64,000 bases of DNA from assembly GCA_018136815.1 (NCBI GenBank), contig CM030934.1, positions 3,301,070 through 3,365,069 of the forward strand, in the 5' to 3' direction. Each line of letters opens with the position of its first letter. Position 1 is the stretch's first letter. Below, piece after piece: positions 12,208 to 24,040 of the stretch. Both the position numbers and the translations under genes were made by a program. Below the pieces are notes generated by a model, which had not been told where the DNA came from, did no database searches, and worked only from the letters and a program-made list of their open reading frames with translations. Source of the DNA: Isochrysis galbana (lineage: Eukaryota > Haptophyta > Isochrysidales > Isochrysidaceae).

Positions 12208-15200
12208 ATGTCCTCGCCTGCCACTAGCAGCAAGTCACTCAACCGACCGCCCGAGCAGTCGGCTAGCCGGGCCTCCTCGCGCCACTCGGCCTCTGCTTCC
12301 CGCTACTCATCGCACACCTCCTCCTCTAGTTACTCCTTTCGCCACCCCTCGCCTTCGGCCTCCTCGTCCACGGCCACTTCGCTCGGCGCGCTGCTCCGTC
12401 ACTCTTCCTCCTCGCTCTTCGCGCCGGTTGTCGGGTCGCCCCACGGCTCGGCCGCCATTGGGCACCGCTTCCTCTCAGCTGTGCGCACCGGCAGGGAGAG
12501 CTCCATCTCGGGCCCGGTCGCGGCCGAGTTGGCGGACGAGCTCGCCGCAGCGGGCCACGCTGAGAGCTCCACGCGCTACGGCTCACAGCTCGGCAGTCTC
12601 TCAACCGCGGAGTTGCGAGAACGCTTCAAGCATCTCGAGCGACCGCAGCTCACGCGGATCGAGCTGCGTGCCATCACCGAGCGTGTCGCTACCATCCTCA
12701 ACGGCTTTGAGGCAGGCGATGAAGATGAAGAAGTCGAAGTGGATGCGGAGGAGCTGGTCGGTCTCATCAGCCGGCTCCTCGAGCGCTCACAGGGCAACAC
12801 CGAGATTCTGGCCGGCATGCAGGGCAACGCCATGCGCCACCAAGAAACCACCGACTCGCTCGACGCGATGGAGGCTAGTGCCTCCACGGCCGAGGCGGGT
12901 GGTGAGCGGTTTGAGCGCGGCTTCAAAGAAGCGTACCAGAGCTGCGAGCATGCCTCGGCCAAGCTCTCCCAGGTACACTGGCGCAGCGTGCGCAAGGCAA
13001 TTGTAATGCGTGCCGACGGCTCGTCGGCTGGCGTCTCAGTCTCCGAACCATCGCTCAGCGACGGGAGCGAGTCCGACGATAGCCAAGGCGCGCGCGGGAC
13101 GCGCGAGGAGGTTGAGCGGCTGCAGGACGAGCTGGCGCAGACGCGCGAGCTCGTGGACCAACTCAAGCTCGAGATCGCGCGCCTCGCCGGCCAAAGTGGC
13201 CTTGACGGAGATGTTGAGCCGCATGCGCCTGCTAGCGATGAGGGCGCCGAAGAGAGCACTGCAACGCCCGCAGATCAATGCCGCGACGAGGCGGTTTTGC
13301 CCATAGTCCCGTCCACGGACCCGGTGGCCCAAGCATTGCTCATCGAGGTGCGTTTGCTCGAGGAACAGCTCGCTCGGGGCGGGAATGCCGAACACCTCGG
13401 CGACGTCAGCGAGGGCTTCCACGCCGGCGGACGCCAATCGGGCGGAAGCAGCCACTCGTCGCACAACTGCGGCGGGGGTGGCGGGCAGAAGCTTCGGAAA
13501 GGCGGTTGCTGCAGCAGCGGACGTCGCAGCGATGCCACTGACGGCAGCGGCGGAAGGAGCGGTCATAACGACCCCACCAGTGGCGAGAGCTCGCATCGCG
13601 GAGAGGATCGCTTGTTGCCTTTGCAGTGTGGCTGGGCGAGCGGCACTCTGCGGCTGCCATCAGACAACGAGGTGCCGGACAACGCGAAAGGTGACGTGAC
13701 GGGCTCGGAGCCCGGCGAGTCTGTTGGCAGATATCCGTTGGATGGCACCAAGCCAAGTTCGGCTCGACTGGACGACGCAAACGAGGAGGTCGGCGTTAGT
13801 CCGATTCGCCGGCGAGACGCTCCTGACGCCCAGAATTCCGACGGCGGTTGGAGCTCGAGGGCACAGGATGCGGCACACGGACAACACGATAGAGACGCCG
13901 GCAGCTGCAGCGGCCCTTCGGTCCAATCAACTGCCAACGGCGGGCGCGCGTCGGCCGCAGGCGGGCGCGCGTCCGTGGAGTGGAGCGGCAACGGGCGGAC
14001 GGCCCGCGCTGGTGGGTCGGAGGACCTTGGAAGATTCTCGAGTGAAGGCTCGGCTGACGGTGAGCAGTGGGCGACGGACGAGGCTGTCGCTCGCCTCGAC
14101 GACGCTCTATCCGCGTCCCAGCGATCGTCGAGCAGTCGAGGCGCAGGAGCTGGGAAGATTCCTTTTACCGTCGGCTCGCCTACTAGACAGGACGAATTTG
14201 GCTCTGTCTCACTGGCGGATGCAACTGAGGCCCATGCGGGGGTCGCGTGGGATGGCGGTGAGGAAGGTTCCGTGGATGGACTAGAGGGAGTGGAACAGGC
14301 TGTTGGCGCGAGAGCGCACCCAAGGCACATCCAGAAGCTCTCACTCGCGCCGCTCATCGTCGAGGACCCGCCGCCGCCGCCCCTCGTTGTTGGTCCCGGG
14401 GAGCTGGTTGGTGCGGCCGGCCGTGCAAATTACTATGAACAGCGCATTCAAAAGCTGCAGGGTGTAATCCGGGAGATGGAGCATGCTGTCAAGGTGTGAG
14501 GGCGCCCATGCAGGAGAGGCTGCGCCGTGAACGCCCGGGCCGCATGCGCATGCTTGGGCTGCCCGCCTTTATTGAGCGCTGCTCCGCCGCATGCGCCAAC
14601 CTCCTCCCGTGCTTGGAATATGTGCAGATTCATCACGAGGACCAGGAGCGTATGGTCAGGGAACTCGAAGCAGAGCTCGAGCATGTGCGTTCAGCATCCT
14701 CTCACGAGCTTCGGCAACAGACTCAATCCCTTCAGGAGCAGGCCACCATGGCGACCACGGAGCTCGTACAACTGCAGCGTGCCGCAGCGGCCAAGTTAGC
14801 CTTCTTGCACGAGTGCGCACTCCAGTATGCGGCCCTCGCTGCTCGCGCAGCACAAGGCGAAGCCATTGAGCTGCCGGCGGGCGAAGCACGCACCAGCCCG
14901 GGCGAGAGCCGCTCGCCAGCGAGCCTGCAATCCCGCTCGCCCTGGCGGAGCTCGTCGTTCAACTCACCGCAATCGAGGAGCGCGAGCCCAGGGCTGGATC
15001 ACCCAATCGTCGCGAGCGCAAGCAAAGCCATCTCAAACTGGGCCGAGGAGATTGGCGATGAGGCGGCAGGCTTGCCGCTGGCCGCCGAACTTCCGCCTGC
15101 ATATGCCATGGTGCGCACGCAGCTCTCGGCGCTCGAGGCACTGGTTCTCGACCTGGGATGCTCACTACCAGGGCTCGGCGCCCGGCGTATGAACTGCAGC

Positions 15201-15953
15201 TCGCTGCGAGGCTCGCGACCTTTTGGCTCCTTAGGTGAAGCCAGCGACGCAGCACAGACGACGGCCCACGCCGACGGGGCGCGCACGACCGAACGCCTAC
15301 GCAAGGAGGAGGCAGCGGTGGGCACGCCACAGGTGCTGAAGTCGGACGCCCTGCGCCTACACAACCTGCTGCTCGCCGTCACCACGCTCCAAAAGCGGAC
15401 ACCAGAAGCGCACCTGGCGCCGCCGTCGTGCGTCGGTGTGCCAATGCCCGTCGCCGCACGAGAGCAAGTTGTGTGGCGCCACGGGAGCCCTCGTGTCTCC
15501 CCCAACCACAGAGGCCGCATGCGCCACGCCGCCGAGACTGCGCACGTGTCAGCGTTGCGCCCGGCTTGCGCTACCATCGCCGGCATCAGTAAATCGCGAT
15601 CCGCTGCGACTCTGCGCCCGATTACTTTCGACGTCAATGCGCCTGTGGAGACGCTGCCATCGATCACCAGATCCACCCAGTCACTCCACGGGCGCAACGC
15701 ACCTCGTCCGTCGACGAGCGTGGTGAAGGGTGAATCATCGCCTTCTAGTCCGCTAACCTCGCCTCAGCTGTTGCGTGTGGCCGGGCGGGACAATTGGGCC
15801 TCGCCGTGGCGCACTGATCCGGTGTTTGAGTCCGGGGTTGAGGGCATATCGCCGTTTCGTTTGCAACTGCAAGCCGGCAGTAGTGCGGCGGCCGCCATCG
15901 AGCCCGCGTGTGTCCCTTGCTTGAGGTTCGAGAAATCAGGCTTTCCTGAATAA
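12208..15953 (+). CDS. Large coiled-coil protein, two exons
   Basis: Exons 12208-14493 and 14628-15953. The 134-base intron begins GTGTGAG, ends GTGCAG, and is phase 0. Removing it joins two long frames into about 1,203 residues. The start ATG (AAAATGT context) is the first Met of the frame. The first 60 residues are a Ser-rich, probably disordered leader. Residues around 300-335 (EEVERLQDELAQTRE) form a heptad coil. The middle is Gly/Ser/Asp-rich and low in complexity. The intron sits inside a second, longer coil: YYEQRIQKLQ and EMEHAVK before it, IHHEDQERMVRELEAELE after it, continuing about 80 residues. The C-terminal third is Ser/Arg/Pro-rich. I do not recognise a family; a structural, cytoskeletal or centrosomal role is possible but only inferred. 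An alternative 20-base removal at 14494-14513 also keeps frame but is too short for a typical intron and breaks the coil. Confidence 0.8.
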
Positions 15954-17185
15954 GAGACAGCAGGCTTGCTTGTGGAGGAAGGCGAGGCGCTTTGATGGTG
16001 CACGCCAGATTGGCAGCCGGCACCGAGCCCGTATTGGTGTGCCTCAATTCCAATGATGAATCGATGCTGGCGATTCTTACCCATTGCAAGGCGAGGCCCT
16101 GCCAAGAGAAGCACTGCTTCACAACAACTCCGTATCACGCCCGGTGTGTAATCGGAGAAGGCGCAGCGTATGCATGCGTTCCGTGTGTACGGTGGAGGTA
16201 TTGCGCAAGCGCTCCACAAACGAGAGATGGCCGAGGCCACGGAAGGAAGAGCACTCGCATAGGTGGGTGACTTTGAACGAAGCTGGCGGGGCGCGGTAAT
16301 GCTTATCTGAAATGAGGTGAACTGATGCGGAGCTTGGAGCCTCGGACGCAGCCCCGACGGACCAAGCGTCGTCGTGCAGTGTTTGCACGCACGCGCGCCG
16401 GGGGGGGATCAGACGTAAATGGTGAAAGATGTGGAGGGGAGGGGGCGCACCGGGCGTATTGAAGGGCAGAAGCTTCGTCATATGAGGCGGTAGGAGGAAG
16501 CGAGGGCAGGGTACCGCACACTGCTTAGTCGATGATCGATGTTGAACGATAGTTGCATTTGCGTGTGATGTTGATATGGTTGATGTAATACGCGGGTTTT
16601 GCAGTCGGAAAGATGGGGAATGGCCTTCATGATTCATGGATTATTTAACTCTTTGCTGCCGACGCATTCATTTGGGTGTTTCGAGAACTTTTTCTCGCGT
16701 CACCGTTCACGACCGCCTCGTGTTACAGATTTGGTCTCCCATTTACCTCTTGCCTCTCTCCCTCTGCCTCTGCCTTTTTCTCCTGCTACTTTACCAAAAA
16801 CAATAAGAAAAATACAACTGGGAATATGCTGGGAATATGGGTAAAGCTGCAGTGCAACTGCATGAAGGTGCGTGCAGGTGCAGGTGAAGAAACGGTGACG
16901 GCGGTGCGGCCCATGGTGGATGTTGAGGGTGCTGGTCGCTAGTGTGGGATTTCGGCATTCAAGTTGAGAGCAAAGATCAAAGAGTGAGCTCAAGTGTCGT
17001 GGCATACAATCACACATGTTACAAGGAATATATATAACGTAGTCAGCGAGCAGCGCTTTCACATGCGGCGCAAACGAAGCTGCAGCTGCGCGCACGCAGA
17101 TGCATTCCAACGGTGGCATGGGAGGGTCTCCTGTCTCTCCCAAGCCGTAGCAAGTAAGCTTAGAGTAGCAGGAAGGAACAAGGAA
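15954..17185. other. Intergenic spacer
   Basis: The reading frames on both strands here (for example minus 16119-16637) lack start context, domains and splice partners. No gene supported. Confidence 0.4.
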
Positions 17186-17430
17186 GGACGACGGAGGCTC
17201 CGTCGGGGGGGGGGGGGGGGGGGGGGGCGCTGCTGCCTCTCAAAGCCGCCGCCCTCGACCCCACCGTTCTCTCTCTCTTCGAGGCGTTCTATTCTTATAT
17301 GAGAGAGGGACAGGGGTGCGCGCGCTCTCCCCCTTGGGCGTCTCTCCCCTTCCCACGCTCTCGCTCGCCTCCCTCCTCCCTACTCCCTCGCCCCCTCTTC
17401 CCCCCCCCCCCCCCCCCCCCCCCCCCGGGC
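17186..17430. repeat. Poly-G run facing a poly-C run
   Basis: About 29 G at 17199-17227 and 26 C at 17401-17426, on the same strand and about 175 bases apart, just ahead of the ATG at 17446. The two runs are complementary and could pair in RNA, or form a G-quadruplex and i-motif in DNA. A TATA-like TTATAT lies at about 17294. Confidence 0.8.
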
Positions 17431-17445
17431 TCTTTCCCCCGTGCA

Positions 17446-18261
17446 ATGCCCATGGCCTCTTCGACGCGCTTTCTCAAGCCCCTGCTTCTCGCTGCCACTC
17501 TCCTTGTGCGTGTGGGTGCTTTACCTGTCGGCTCCAAAACAGCGCTCGCCGCCGACGCGACCGCCGCTTTGGCGCAAGCTGATGCCGCCGCCTCGGACGA
17601 GGCCAACCTTTCTTTGCAGGAAGCATTTTCTCGCTCCGACTCGGAGCTACCAGCCTACATGTCGGATGCGGGCACGAAGGCAAAGATTGCAGCGTCTTCG
17701 GCAATTGCGGCCAAGCTGGCCGAGTTTGCACAGTTTTTAAAATCAGAGAAGGGCGCTGAGGCCTATCACCAGGCACTCATCCAAGCTTGGACCCCAGAGG
17801 CCGTGGCAAACATTACTAAGCTTGCGGCAGAAGAGACAGAACGTGTCGCAGAAGCCAAGGTGGATCACGCCGCCGCCGCCGCTGGCACTGCCTATCCAAT
17901 AGTCACAGATGCTGTGCAATTGGCGGTGGCAGATTTAGTAGCTGCGTTCCACAGTGGTGGACTCGACGGCTTGGCGCATGAGGGGCTGCCTCTGATGCAG
18001 GCCATCCAGACGTATGCCGTCGACGCCATAATGACAGGTGAAATCGCAGATCTCGAGTTGCTAAAAGAGCGTGCGAAGATGGCCCATAGTGTGCTCCCAA
18101 AGGCGCAAGTGGCGATTGATGCAGGGGTCACTCTGGCAGGGAGTGCGGGGGAAGCGATCGGCGCGACGGCTGTTGCAGCATCGTCCGGTGCTGCTGCTGA
18201 TATTACTTCGACGACAAATCAATGGAGGACTACGGGTTCGGAGCCGAGCCTCCACGACTAG
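17446..18261 (+). CDS. Secreted Ala-rich helical protein, function unknown
   Basis: Intronless, 271 codons from the ATG at 17446 (a second ATG follows two codons later). Residues 1-26 are a clear signal peptide: a basic start (STRFLKP), a hydrophobic core (LLLAATLLV), then small residues. The mature part is rich in Ala and Glu with long helix-compatible stretches and no cysteines in the core, ending after a Ser/Thr-rich tail in TAG. There are no recognised domains. It is probably secreted or vacuolar. The frame remains open upstream of the ATG through the poly-C run, but that extension is proline homopolymer and is unlikely to be translated. Confidence 0.7.
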   Translation: MPMASSTRFLKPLLLAATLLVRVGALPVGSKTALAADATAALAQADAAASDEANLSLQEAFSRSDSELPAYMSDAGTKAKIAASSAIAAKLAEFAQFLKSEKGAEAYHQALIQAWTPEAVANITKLAAEETERVAEAKVDHAAAAAGTAYPIVTDAVQLAVADLVAAFHSGGLDGLAHEGLPLMQAIQTYAVDAIMTGEIADLELLKERAKMAHSVLPKAQVAIDAGVTLAGSAGEAIGATAVAASSGAAADITSTTNQWRTTGSEPSLHD

Positions 18262-18640
18262 TGTGGGTGTCGACATTCACTAGGAAGTTGAAATGCGGTT
18301 GTGAACTCGCCATTTCCTCGTCTTACTAGTTGCAAATGCGTTCCGGACGCATGTCCATCCCATCAACAATTGTGCGAGCGACTGTTCTTGCAAACGAGTG
18401 ATGCTGTACATAAGCATGCGTCGTCGTCACTTGTGCCGTGCACTTTAGGATGGTAAATGTGGAGTTGAGTGCTTTCAATTTTTGGCACTACAAACTACAG
18501 AGCCGTGGGCTATAGATAGGAGAATTTTCAGAAGCAATAGATGTGGCACTACAGACTTCAAGTGTGTCAACATGGGTCTTAATTTGAAATTTTTGTTACT
18601 TGAAACAAAGAAACAAAGGGCGAGGGGGTTGTGCTGCTTG
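18262..18640. other. 3' flank
   Basis: No gene supported. At about 18600-18670 a stretch (GAGGGGGTTGTGCTGCTTGG) matches part of the interior of the hAT element near 9930. Confidence 0.4.
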
Positions 18641-18649
18641 GGTTGGTTG

Positions 18650-19040
18650 TAGTGTGAAGGGGGAGTGGGAGGTGTCATCCTGCACATATATCGCAAACGG
18701 GGACGGGAGTTACCTTTTCCTCGGGCTGAGAGGGGCCTCTGCCATAAGGCATGCCCATGGAGAGTGTGTCTGTGTGGTCATTGTGGTGGTGTGGTGAGGT
18801 CTGCAGACTGCCACCCCCCATGGGAGGGGCCAGCATGGCTGCCTTGCTGGGTGTGGCCGAGGCCACGGGCCGCGGGGTGCGACCGGGATCGCACACACCT
18901 GTTCGGCCTCTGACGGCGGACGCGGTCGCTTCGACTGCGACAGGTCCGTCCATGGGGACTGGGGGGCCGCCCTCGGCGGGGGGCCCGAAGGAGAGGAAAG
19001 ACTCGCTGGCGCGCTCCATCGCGTCTAACTATAAAGTTAG
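18650..19040 (-). mobile_element. MERAP-family retroelement 5' fragment, copy 1
   Basis: Minus strand: hairpin CTAACT-TTAT-AGTTAG (19025-19040), then ATGGAGCGCGCC starting at 19019 and an open frame of about 114 codons. Start codon context and hairpin position match the five other copies. The hairpin bases differ from the other copies but the pairing is kept. The 3' end is undefined. Confidence 0.65.
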
Positions 19041-19645
19041 TTGGGTCAAGTAAGAGCGGACAAGAGGGCGCGGGGGGCGAGAGGGAAGTGCCACGCTCGC
19101 ACCGTCGCAGCGGCCATCTTGTAAACCACCTTGCGGAGTTTCTTTCACTGCAGGGGAGTCGAACCAAACCAACGGGTTTTTCTCGCGTTGGCGCCATTGT
19201 TGAAACTCCGTGCGCTCTTCCGACCATCTTTCAAGCAGAGGCTTTCAGCTCTGCAAAATCCCTCGAGTCAAAGTCATCCGTTGCTTGTGTCTTGCGTTTC
19301 ACCACGGGTCATACGTGGCGTAGCCTGCCCGGTTGGTACATGGCTAGTGGCAGTAACCGTACACCGTACTGACTCTCATTAGAAATTATTCGACTATCGG
19401 GTAGTGTAGCACATCTATAACGCGCCACGCCTAAACGTCAACAATTGTAGCGCTCACAGCATAGAAGAGCTCATCGGGAAAGCTAGACCTATATCGAGGA
19501 AAGAGTAAGTAGCATCAAAAGTCGGCTGATCTCCAGCCAATCCGTCCACACGAGCTCACATATTCATCGCAGACACTCAGCACAGCGCTTGACAGTGCAA
19601 GAGCATCGAACCGAGCAGGTGCGTCTCTCATCTTCCCAGCCTTAA
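19041..19645. other. Spacer downstream of the cyclophilin gene
   Basis: A possible T-arm-like motif near 19150 does not fold as a tRNA. Nothing else supported. Confidence 0.4.
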
Positions 19646-22374
19646 TCAATCGATCGCCTCGAGATTGCTCTCTAGGGTGAGCTCATCCTCTATGGCATTT
19701 GATTCCGGCGCGCTTGCGCTCCCTCCCGTCCGGGCCACATCGATCCGATTCCGCGCCAAGGCCTCTTCTGCTTCCGCGATGGCAGCCTCAGCGCGAGCTT
19801 CGACTGATATTTGCACCTCGTCGTCGGTACGCCGCACCTCCTCAATCTCGCGTCCCTCAGCATCAATCTCGCCGCAGGCCACGATAACCACTGGGCGGGA
19901 GGTGAAGCCCTCTCCAGAGCCCTCGAGTTCAACCTGTCATGCGAGGTCAAGGGCAACAATGGCCGTGAAAGCATAAGTCGATGTATCTTGAGAGCAATAT
20001 CTCCTTGCTGCAGCATGCTAGCTGGCAATAGGCAGCAAAGCCCGACATTAACCACCTTTGCGGCGGTCCAGATTGTTGCCCGAGGACTTGCTAGGAACTG
20101 CCTAACTCCGGCTTGCCCTCCGGCATGGAGCCCCTTCACAATGACAGAGGGCAACTCCAAAACATCCCCTGCGTCAACCCCCCTTCAACGCAGAGCTGTG
20201 CCAAAGGCGCACCACACGCAAAACATCCATTCCGTCGAGGACCTTCCCAAAGATGACGTGTTTTGACTCAAACTCGGTGATCTTATCCATGGCCACCTGT
20301 GTGCGTCGAGGACGAGCGTTGAGGGCAATTTCCATGCAAGAGGCGGGGTGATCGTAACCGGGCCAACAATCACCAAGTCTGACATGTGCGAAAAGGAGGC
20401 TGGAGTGCAATTCGAGAGCAATGTCGCGCAGGAAGCCCTTGCAGAGATGCCAACGTCTGGTCAAGCGGCACTCACCGCGAATTGGGATTGGTTGTTGTTG
20501 GCGATGCCAAAGTGTGCCATCAGGAGTTGGCCAGCGCCTGTGTGCTTGATCTTAAAGTTTTCGTCGTCAAAGGTGCCACCGTAAATGCTCACGCCGCCGG
20601 CTCCTGACGCTGAATTAGTCACATCTCCTCCCTATAGCAGTGAGAATCAAGGCGAGGGGCTAGGATTTGCGGGCAACTTGCGGCACGCTCTAGCTCGAGG
20701 CCAGCCCAGAAATGGAGCGCATCGGCTCCGCACGAGACAGCCCAATCGCTACCATGAGGCAAATCCTGCACCTGAGCGCACCTGAATCAAGAAGCCAGGG
20801 ACAACCCTATGAATTTTGGTACCCTCGTAGTGGAGGCGGACCGTCTGCTTCTTACTGAGCTTGATGGAACCCTTCTCGCCAGTGCAGAGGCACCGGAAGT
20901 TCTCGACCGTCTTGGGGCAAGCGTTGCCGTGGAGTCCAAAGGTGACGCGGCCGGCAAGTTTACCGCCTGAGGCCAGAGACGAAATGCTGTGACTCCTTTA
21001 AACATTCGGTCGGTGCACGCCCCAGACGGCCTACAAGCAGCCGCGATGGCCGGCGACGAGGCCATCCTCACCAATGGCAATGTCCATAAAGACTCTGTGA
21101 GTGATGGAGTCGTCGACCTCGGACCTGACAGAATTCAAATGGGCAGCAGACGCTGGGCTCGTCAGAGGCACGGTCGAGCAAGTGGGGTTTAACTTGAGGC
21201 GGAACGTTCTTCTAGTCGGCGAGCTGAGACTTGTTCCGCGTGGGCGGTGAACATGTAGAGGTGTTGGTCGGGCGGGTTTGAAGAGGCTAGCAAGTGTCTG
21301 AGATGTTTGGGCTGTCTCACATGAAGAGGCAGTCCCACTGCATGTTGGGGCGCAGCTTGGAGAGCCCAAACCGGATCTGCTTGCCGCCGCCAGGCTTGGG
21401 CTCGAGCTCCCAAAGCGAGTCGTCTGGCTTCACAGGCAAAAAGAAGGTGCCTGCGACAAGCTCTTTCTCACGACAAACCACGCGCAATGCCTGCGATAGG
21501 CAGAGGGAAGAGATTGGAGTAGCGCTGACGCAGGGCAGAGCATGCGGGCGTGGCGAGTTCCTGGTGTGAAGCCTATCCTTGTAGCGGGTGCCTCGCCGCG
21601 GTCGTGCAGACACCTGCCTCCCGCCTTCGCCTTGCGCTTTTCGTTCATCCTCTTGTCCTCTCCCCCCTTCCTCCCTCCCTTGGTGAAGAGAGCCCTGGAG
21701 CGACTAGCGGAGCAACAACAACTCTCACCCGACCCGCTGCACTTATGTCCTACCCACTCCCATCTTCACTCTCCGTATCCTTCCCTCTCTTTAACCATTT
21801 CGGAGAGGGTGTGTGGCTAGGTGAGTGGCATGCGTGGGTGAGAATGTGCACAGGAGGGGAGCGATGAGGGGAGGTTTTGAGTGGAGCAGGGAGACGCCGT
21901 GCGACAGCTTTTGCGGGGTTGGATGGGCGAGGTAGGCATGGCGTGAAGGGAAGGAAGGTAGAGATTGTTTCTCTGTCTCCCTTCCTAAATCCCTTCCTCC
22001 TCTCCCTCTCCGCCTCCCCTCCGGTGGTTGTGAAGAGAAAGGGCGAGGGAGGGAGAGAGGGAGGAAGAGGAGGAGGAGGGAGGACACAGAGAGAGGGAGT
22101 AGAAGGAGGAGGAGAGAGGAGGCCTGGAGAGGAGAGGGGGGGAAGGGCGGGAGAGAGAGAGAGAAGGGGGGCACGGGCTGTGAAAGCAGCGTGAAGACGC
22201 AGTGTGAGAGCCGCAGGGCAGGAGGGCAACAGCAGGTCGAGGATGGGGTGCGAAGCGGACCTGAGAGGTCAGATTGACCCGCACCTCCTTCGCCCGCACG
22301 TCTGCCTCCACATCCAGTAGCAGACTGAGCTCCTTGTTGCTCTGCTCCCATCTCCACCCCGAGGACGAACCCAT
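19646..22374 (-). CDS. CS domain-cyclophilin fusion, seven exons
   Basis: Exons: 22261-22374, 21321-21490, 21072-21124, 20782-20966, 20476-20631, 20213-20296 and 19646-19933, with matching phases, giving 349 residues. Residues about 7-100 are a CS (p23/NudC-like) domain: [39 protein letters not shown]. Residues about 104-275 are a cyclophilin: [58 protein letters not shown]. The tail (about 280-349) is acidic. CS domains usually bind HSP90 or act as chaperones; cyclophilins isomerise Xaa-Pro bonds. Arg166, Phe171 and Gln174 match CypA R55, F60 and Q63. The positions of F113 and W121 are Ala226 and Glu234, so activity may be reduced and cyclosporin binding weak. The first intron is long (770 bases, CT/GA-rich). 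Donors GTGCGC, GTGAGT and GTCCGC show the local splice style. Confidence 0.9.
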
Positions 22375-22640
22375 CGCTCCCCTCCCTCACGCCACCCTCT
22401 CGCGTTTCTTTCTCTCTCCAGCGCGATTCCTTTAAGTACACAGAGGTGTGTTGACCGCTCTCTTCAAAGCCTCCTCTCTCTCCTCCTCGCCCCTCTCTTC
22501 CCGTAGAGATTCCCCCTCTCTCCCGACGAGTTCTTTTGTAAACTCTCCGCTCCCCTCGGCTCTCGTGGTGGACCCGACGAACGGCGTCGCGTCTGTTCCA
22601 TCGTGGGGGAAGTGTGAAAACAAAACGCTCTGGAAGGTGT
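22375..22640. other. Upstream flank of the cyclophilin gene
   Basis: CT-rich promoter-side sequence of the minus-strand gene. No other gene supported. Confidence 0.4.
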
Positions 22641-23960
22641 CGCAGGTAAAGTGTAAAGTACATGTCAAGTATCAGTATTCGGAATTCGGAGATTCTAATT
22701 CTATGATTTGCACGGGCCCATCATCGACACTGTTCACCGGCACCATCCATGTGTACATAGACTACGGATTGGCGCGGGTGGCTGGTCCCGGTCCGCAAGT
22801 TTCTCAAGTTTCGAGTTTTGACGATGATCCTGATCCTAACGCCTAACGACTACGACAACGACTACTCCTGCCTGCTCCTTCCTACTCCTACTCCAACGAG
22901 AACTCCGAACTCCGAACTCCGAGGCATTAACATGAAATTTCAATTTCAAAATCAAAAACGAAAAACACGTTTTAAAAACTGTCAAACCCAAAAACAAAAA
23001 CCAGAGTAACTAGAAACTAGATATTACTACACTACTAGACCCGTGTTTGTGTGTTTATATAAAAGAATAACTATGGACTATGGACATTCGATGGCTCAAT
23101 GATCAATGAGATTGAGTCGGCTCATATCCATATCCATATCCAGATCTCAGATACTCATATCGGCCATATCCATATCGGATACACATCGAATACGTCCCAT
23201 GTATTCTCGAAGGACCGACGACCGACGAAACGCGAGACCTTCCCATATCCCATTTTTATTTACCCATAATCAATAATACCCATAACCATAAAGTATATAG
23301 CATATATAGGTGTTGGCCAGTGGCCAGTGGCCGGCGATTCCCGGTCCCTCGTCCCTCGTCCCTGCTCGTTCGTATTTCTCTGTAGCTAGTGGGTTAGCTG
23401 TAGCTGGGGTCGGGGGTCGGATTCAGAGGTGGCACCGGCGCACCGGCACCGAGCACGCAGAGAAGCGTAAGAAGTACGCGACGCACGACGCACGACGCAC
23501 GACGCACGACGAGAGCAGATCACACAACGATTCGGATTCAGAGGTCAGAGGGAGGGGGAGGGGTGAAGCGGTGGCGATAATGTGTGACATGTAAAATAAC
23601 ATGCAACATGCTGCTTTGGCCTTTGGCAAAGGCCCTTTGGCCTAGGCCCAGGTCCCAGGTCAAAGTTTAAAGTTTCGCGGCGAAATGTTTTGTGCAACAT
23701 TTGGGTGAGGGGATGGAGGCGGCGGCGAGGGCGGTGGAGGAGAAGGAGGCGCCATGCTCGAACAGGACGATCGCACCCGATTGGAACACACTCGCTCTTG
23801 GTGTAGCAACGTAGCAACGTAGCAACGCGGAACCGCTGGCTACTCGACTGTCATCTCTCTCTCTGGACTCGGATCGAATATGCCCTCGTGCCCTTGCCGC
23901 GCCGTCGTGCTCGAGGCGTTCTCAGGCGCAAATCAAACTCTCTCTCTTCTCCCTCCCTCC
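22641..23960. other. AT-richer repeat-laden spacer
   Basis: Contains short internal repeats: ATATCCATATCC units at about 23120-23190, GACGCACGACGCAC at about 23480-23510, GTAGCAAC units at about 23805-23830. The motif CTATGGACATTCGATGGCTCA (about 23078) also occurs near 3735 and 56612. No gene supported. Confidence 0.5.
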
Positions 23961-23968
23961 CTCCCGGG

Positions 23969-24040
23969 TAGTAGGGAGGTACATAAGCACACTGCCTCAC
24001 GCCGCACGCGTAGCGGGGAATTTTAAGAAGATTTTTGTTC
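23969..24040 (+). repeat. Dispersed about 70-bp repeat, copy 1
   Basis: GTAGTAGGGAGGT, then CACACTGCCTCA, GTAGCGG and TTTTAAGAAGATTTTT, in the same order as at 61370-61448. Confidence 0.65.

Noticed and set aside
11723-13006. 427-codon plus-strand frame overlapping the coiled-coil gene
   Set aside because: Shadow in another frame of GC-rich coding DNA and CT repeat; loses to the two-exon gene.
14494-14513. 20-base mini-intron in the coiled-coil gene
   Set aside because: It keeps frame, but a 134-base intron with the same donor and a better acceptor also keeps frame and preserves the coil; all other introns here are 65 bases or longer.
19081-19200. tRNA-like T-arm on the minus strand (GGTTCGACTCC)
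   Set aside because: The T-stem does not pair, and no acceptor, D or anticodon arms are found at the proper distances.
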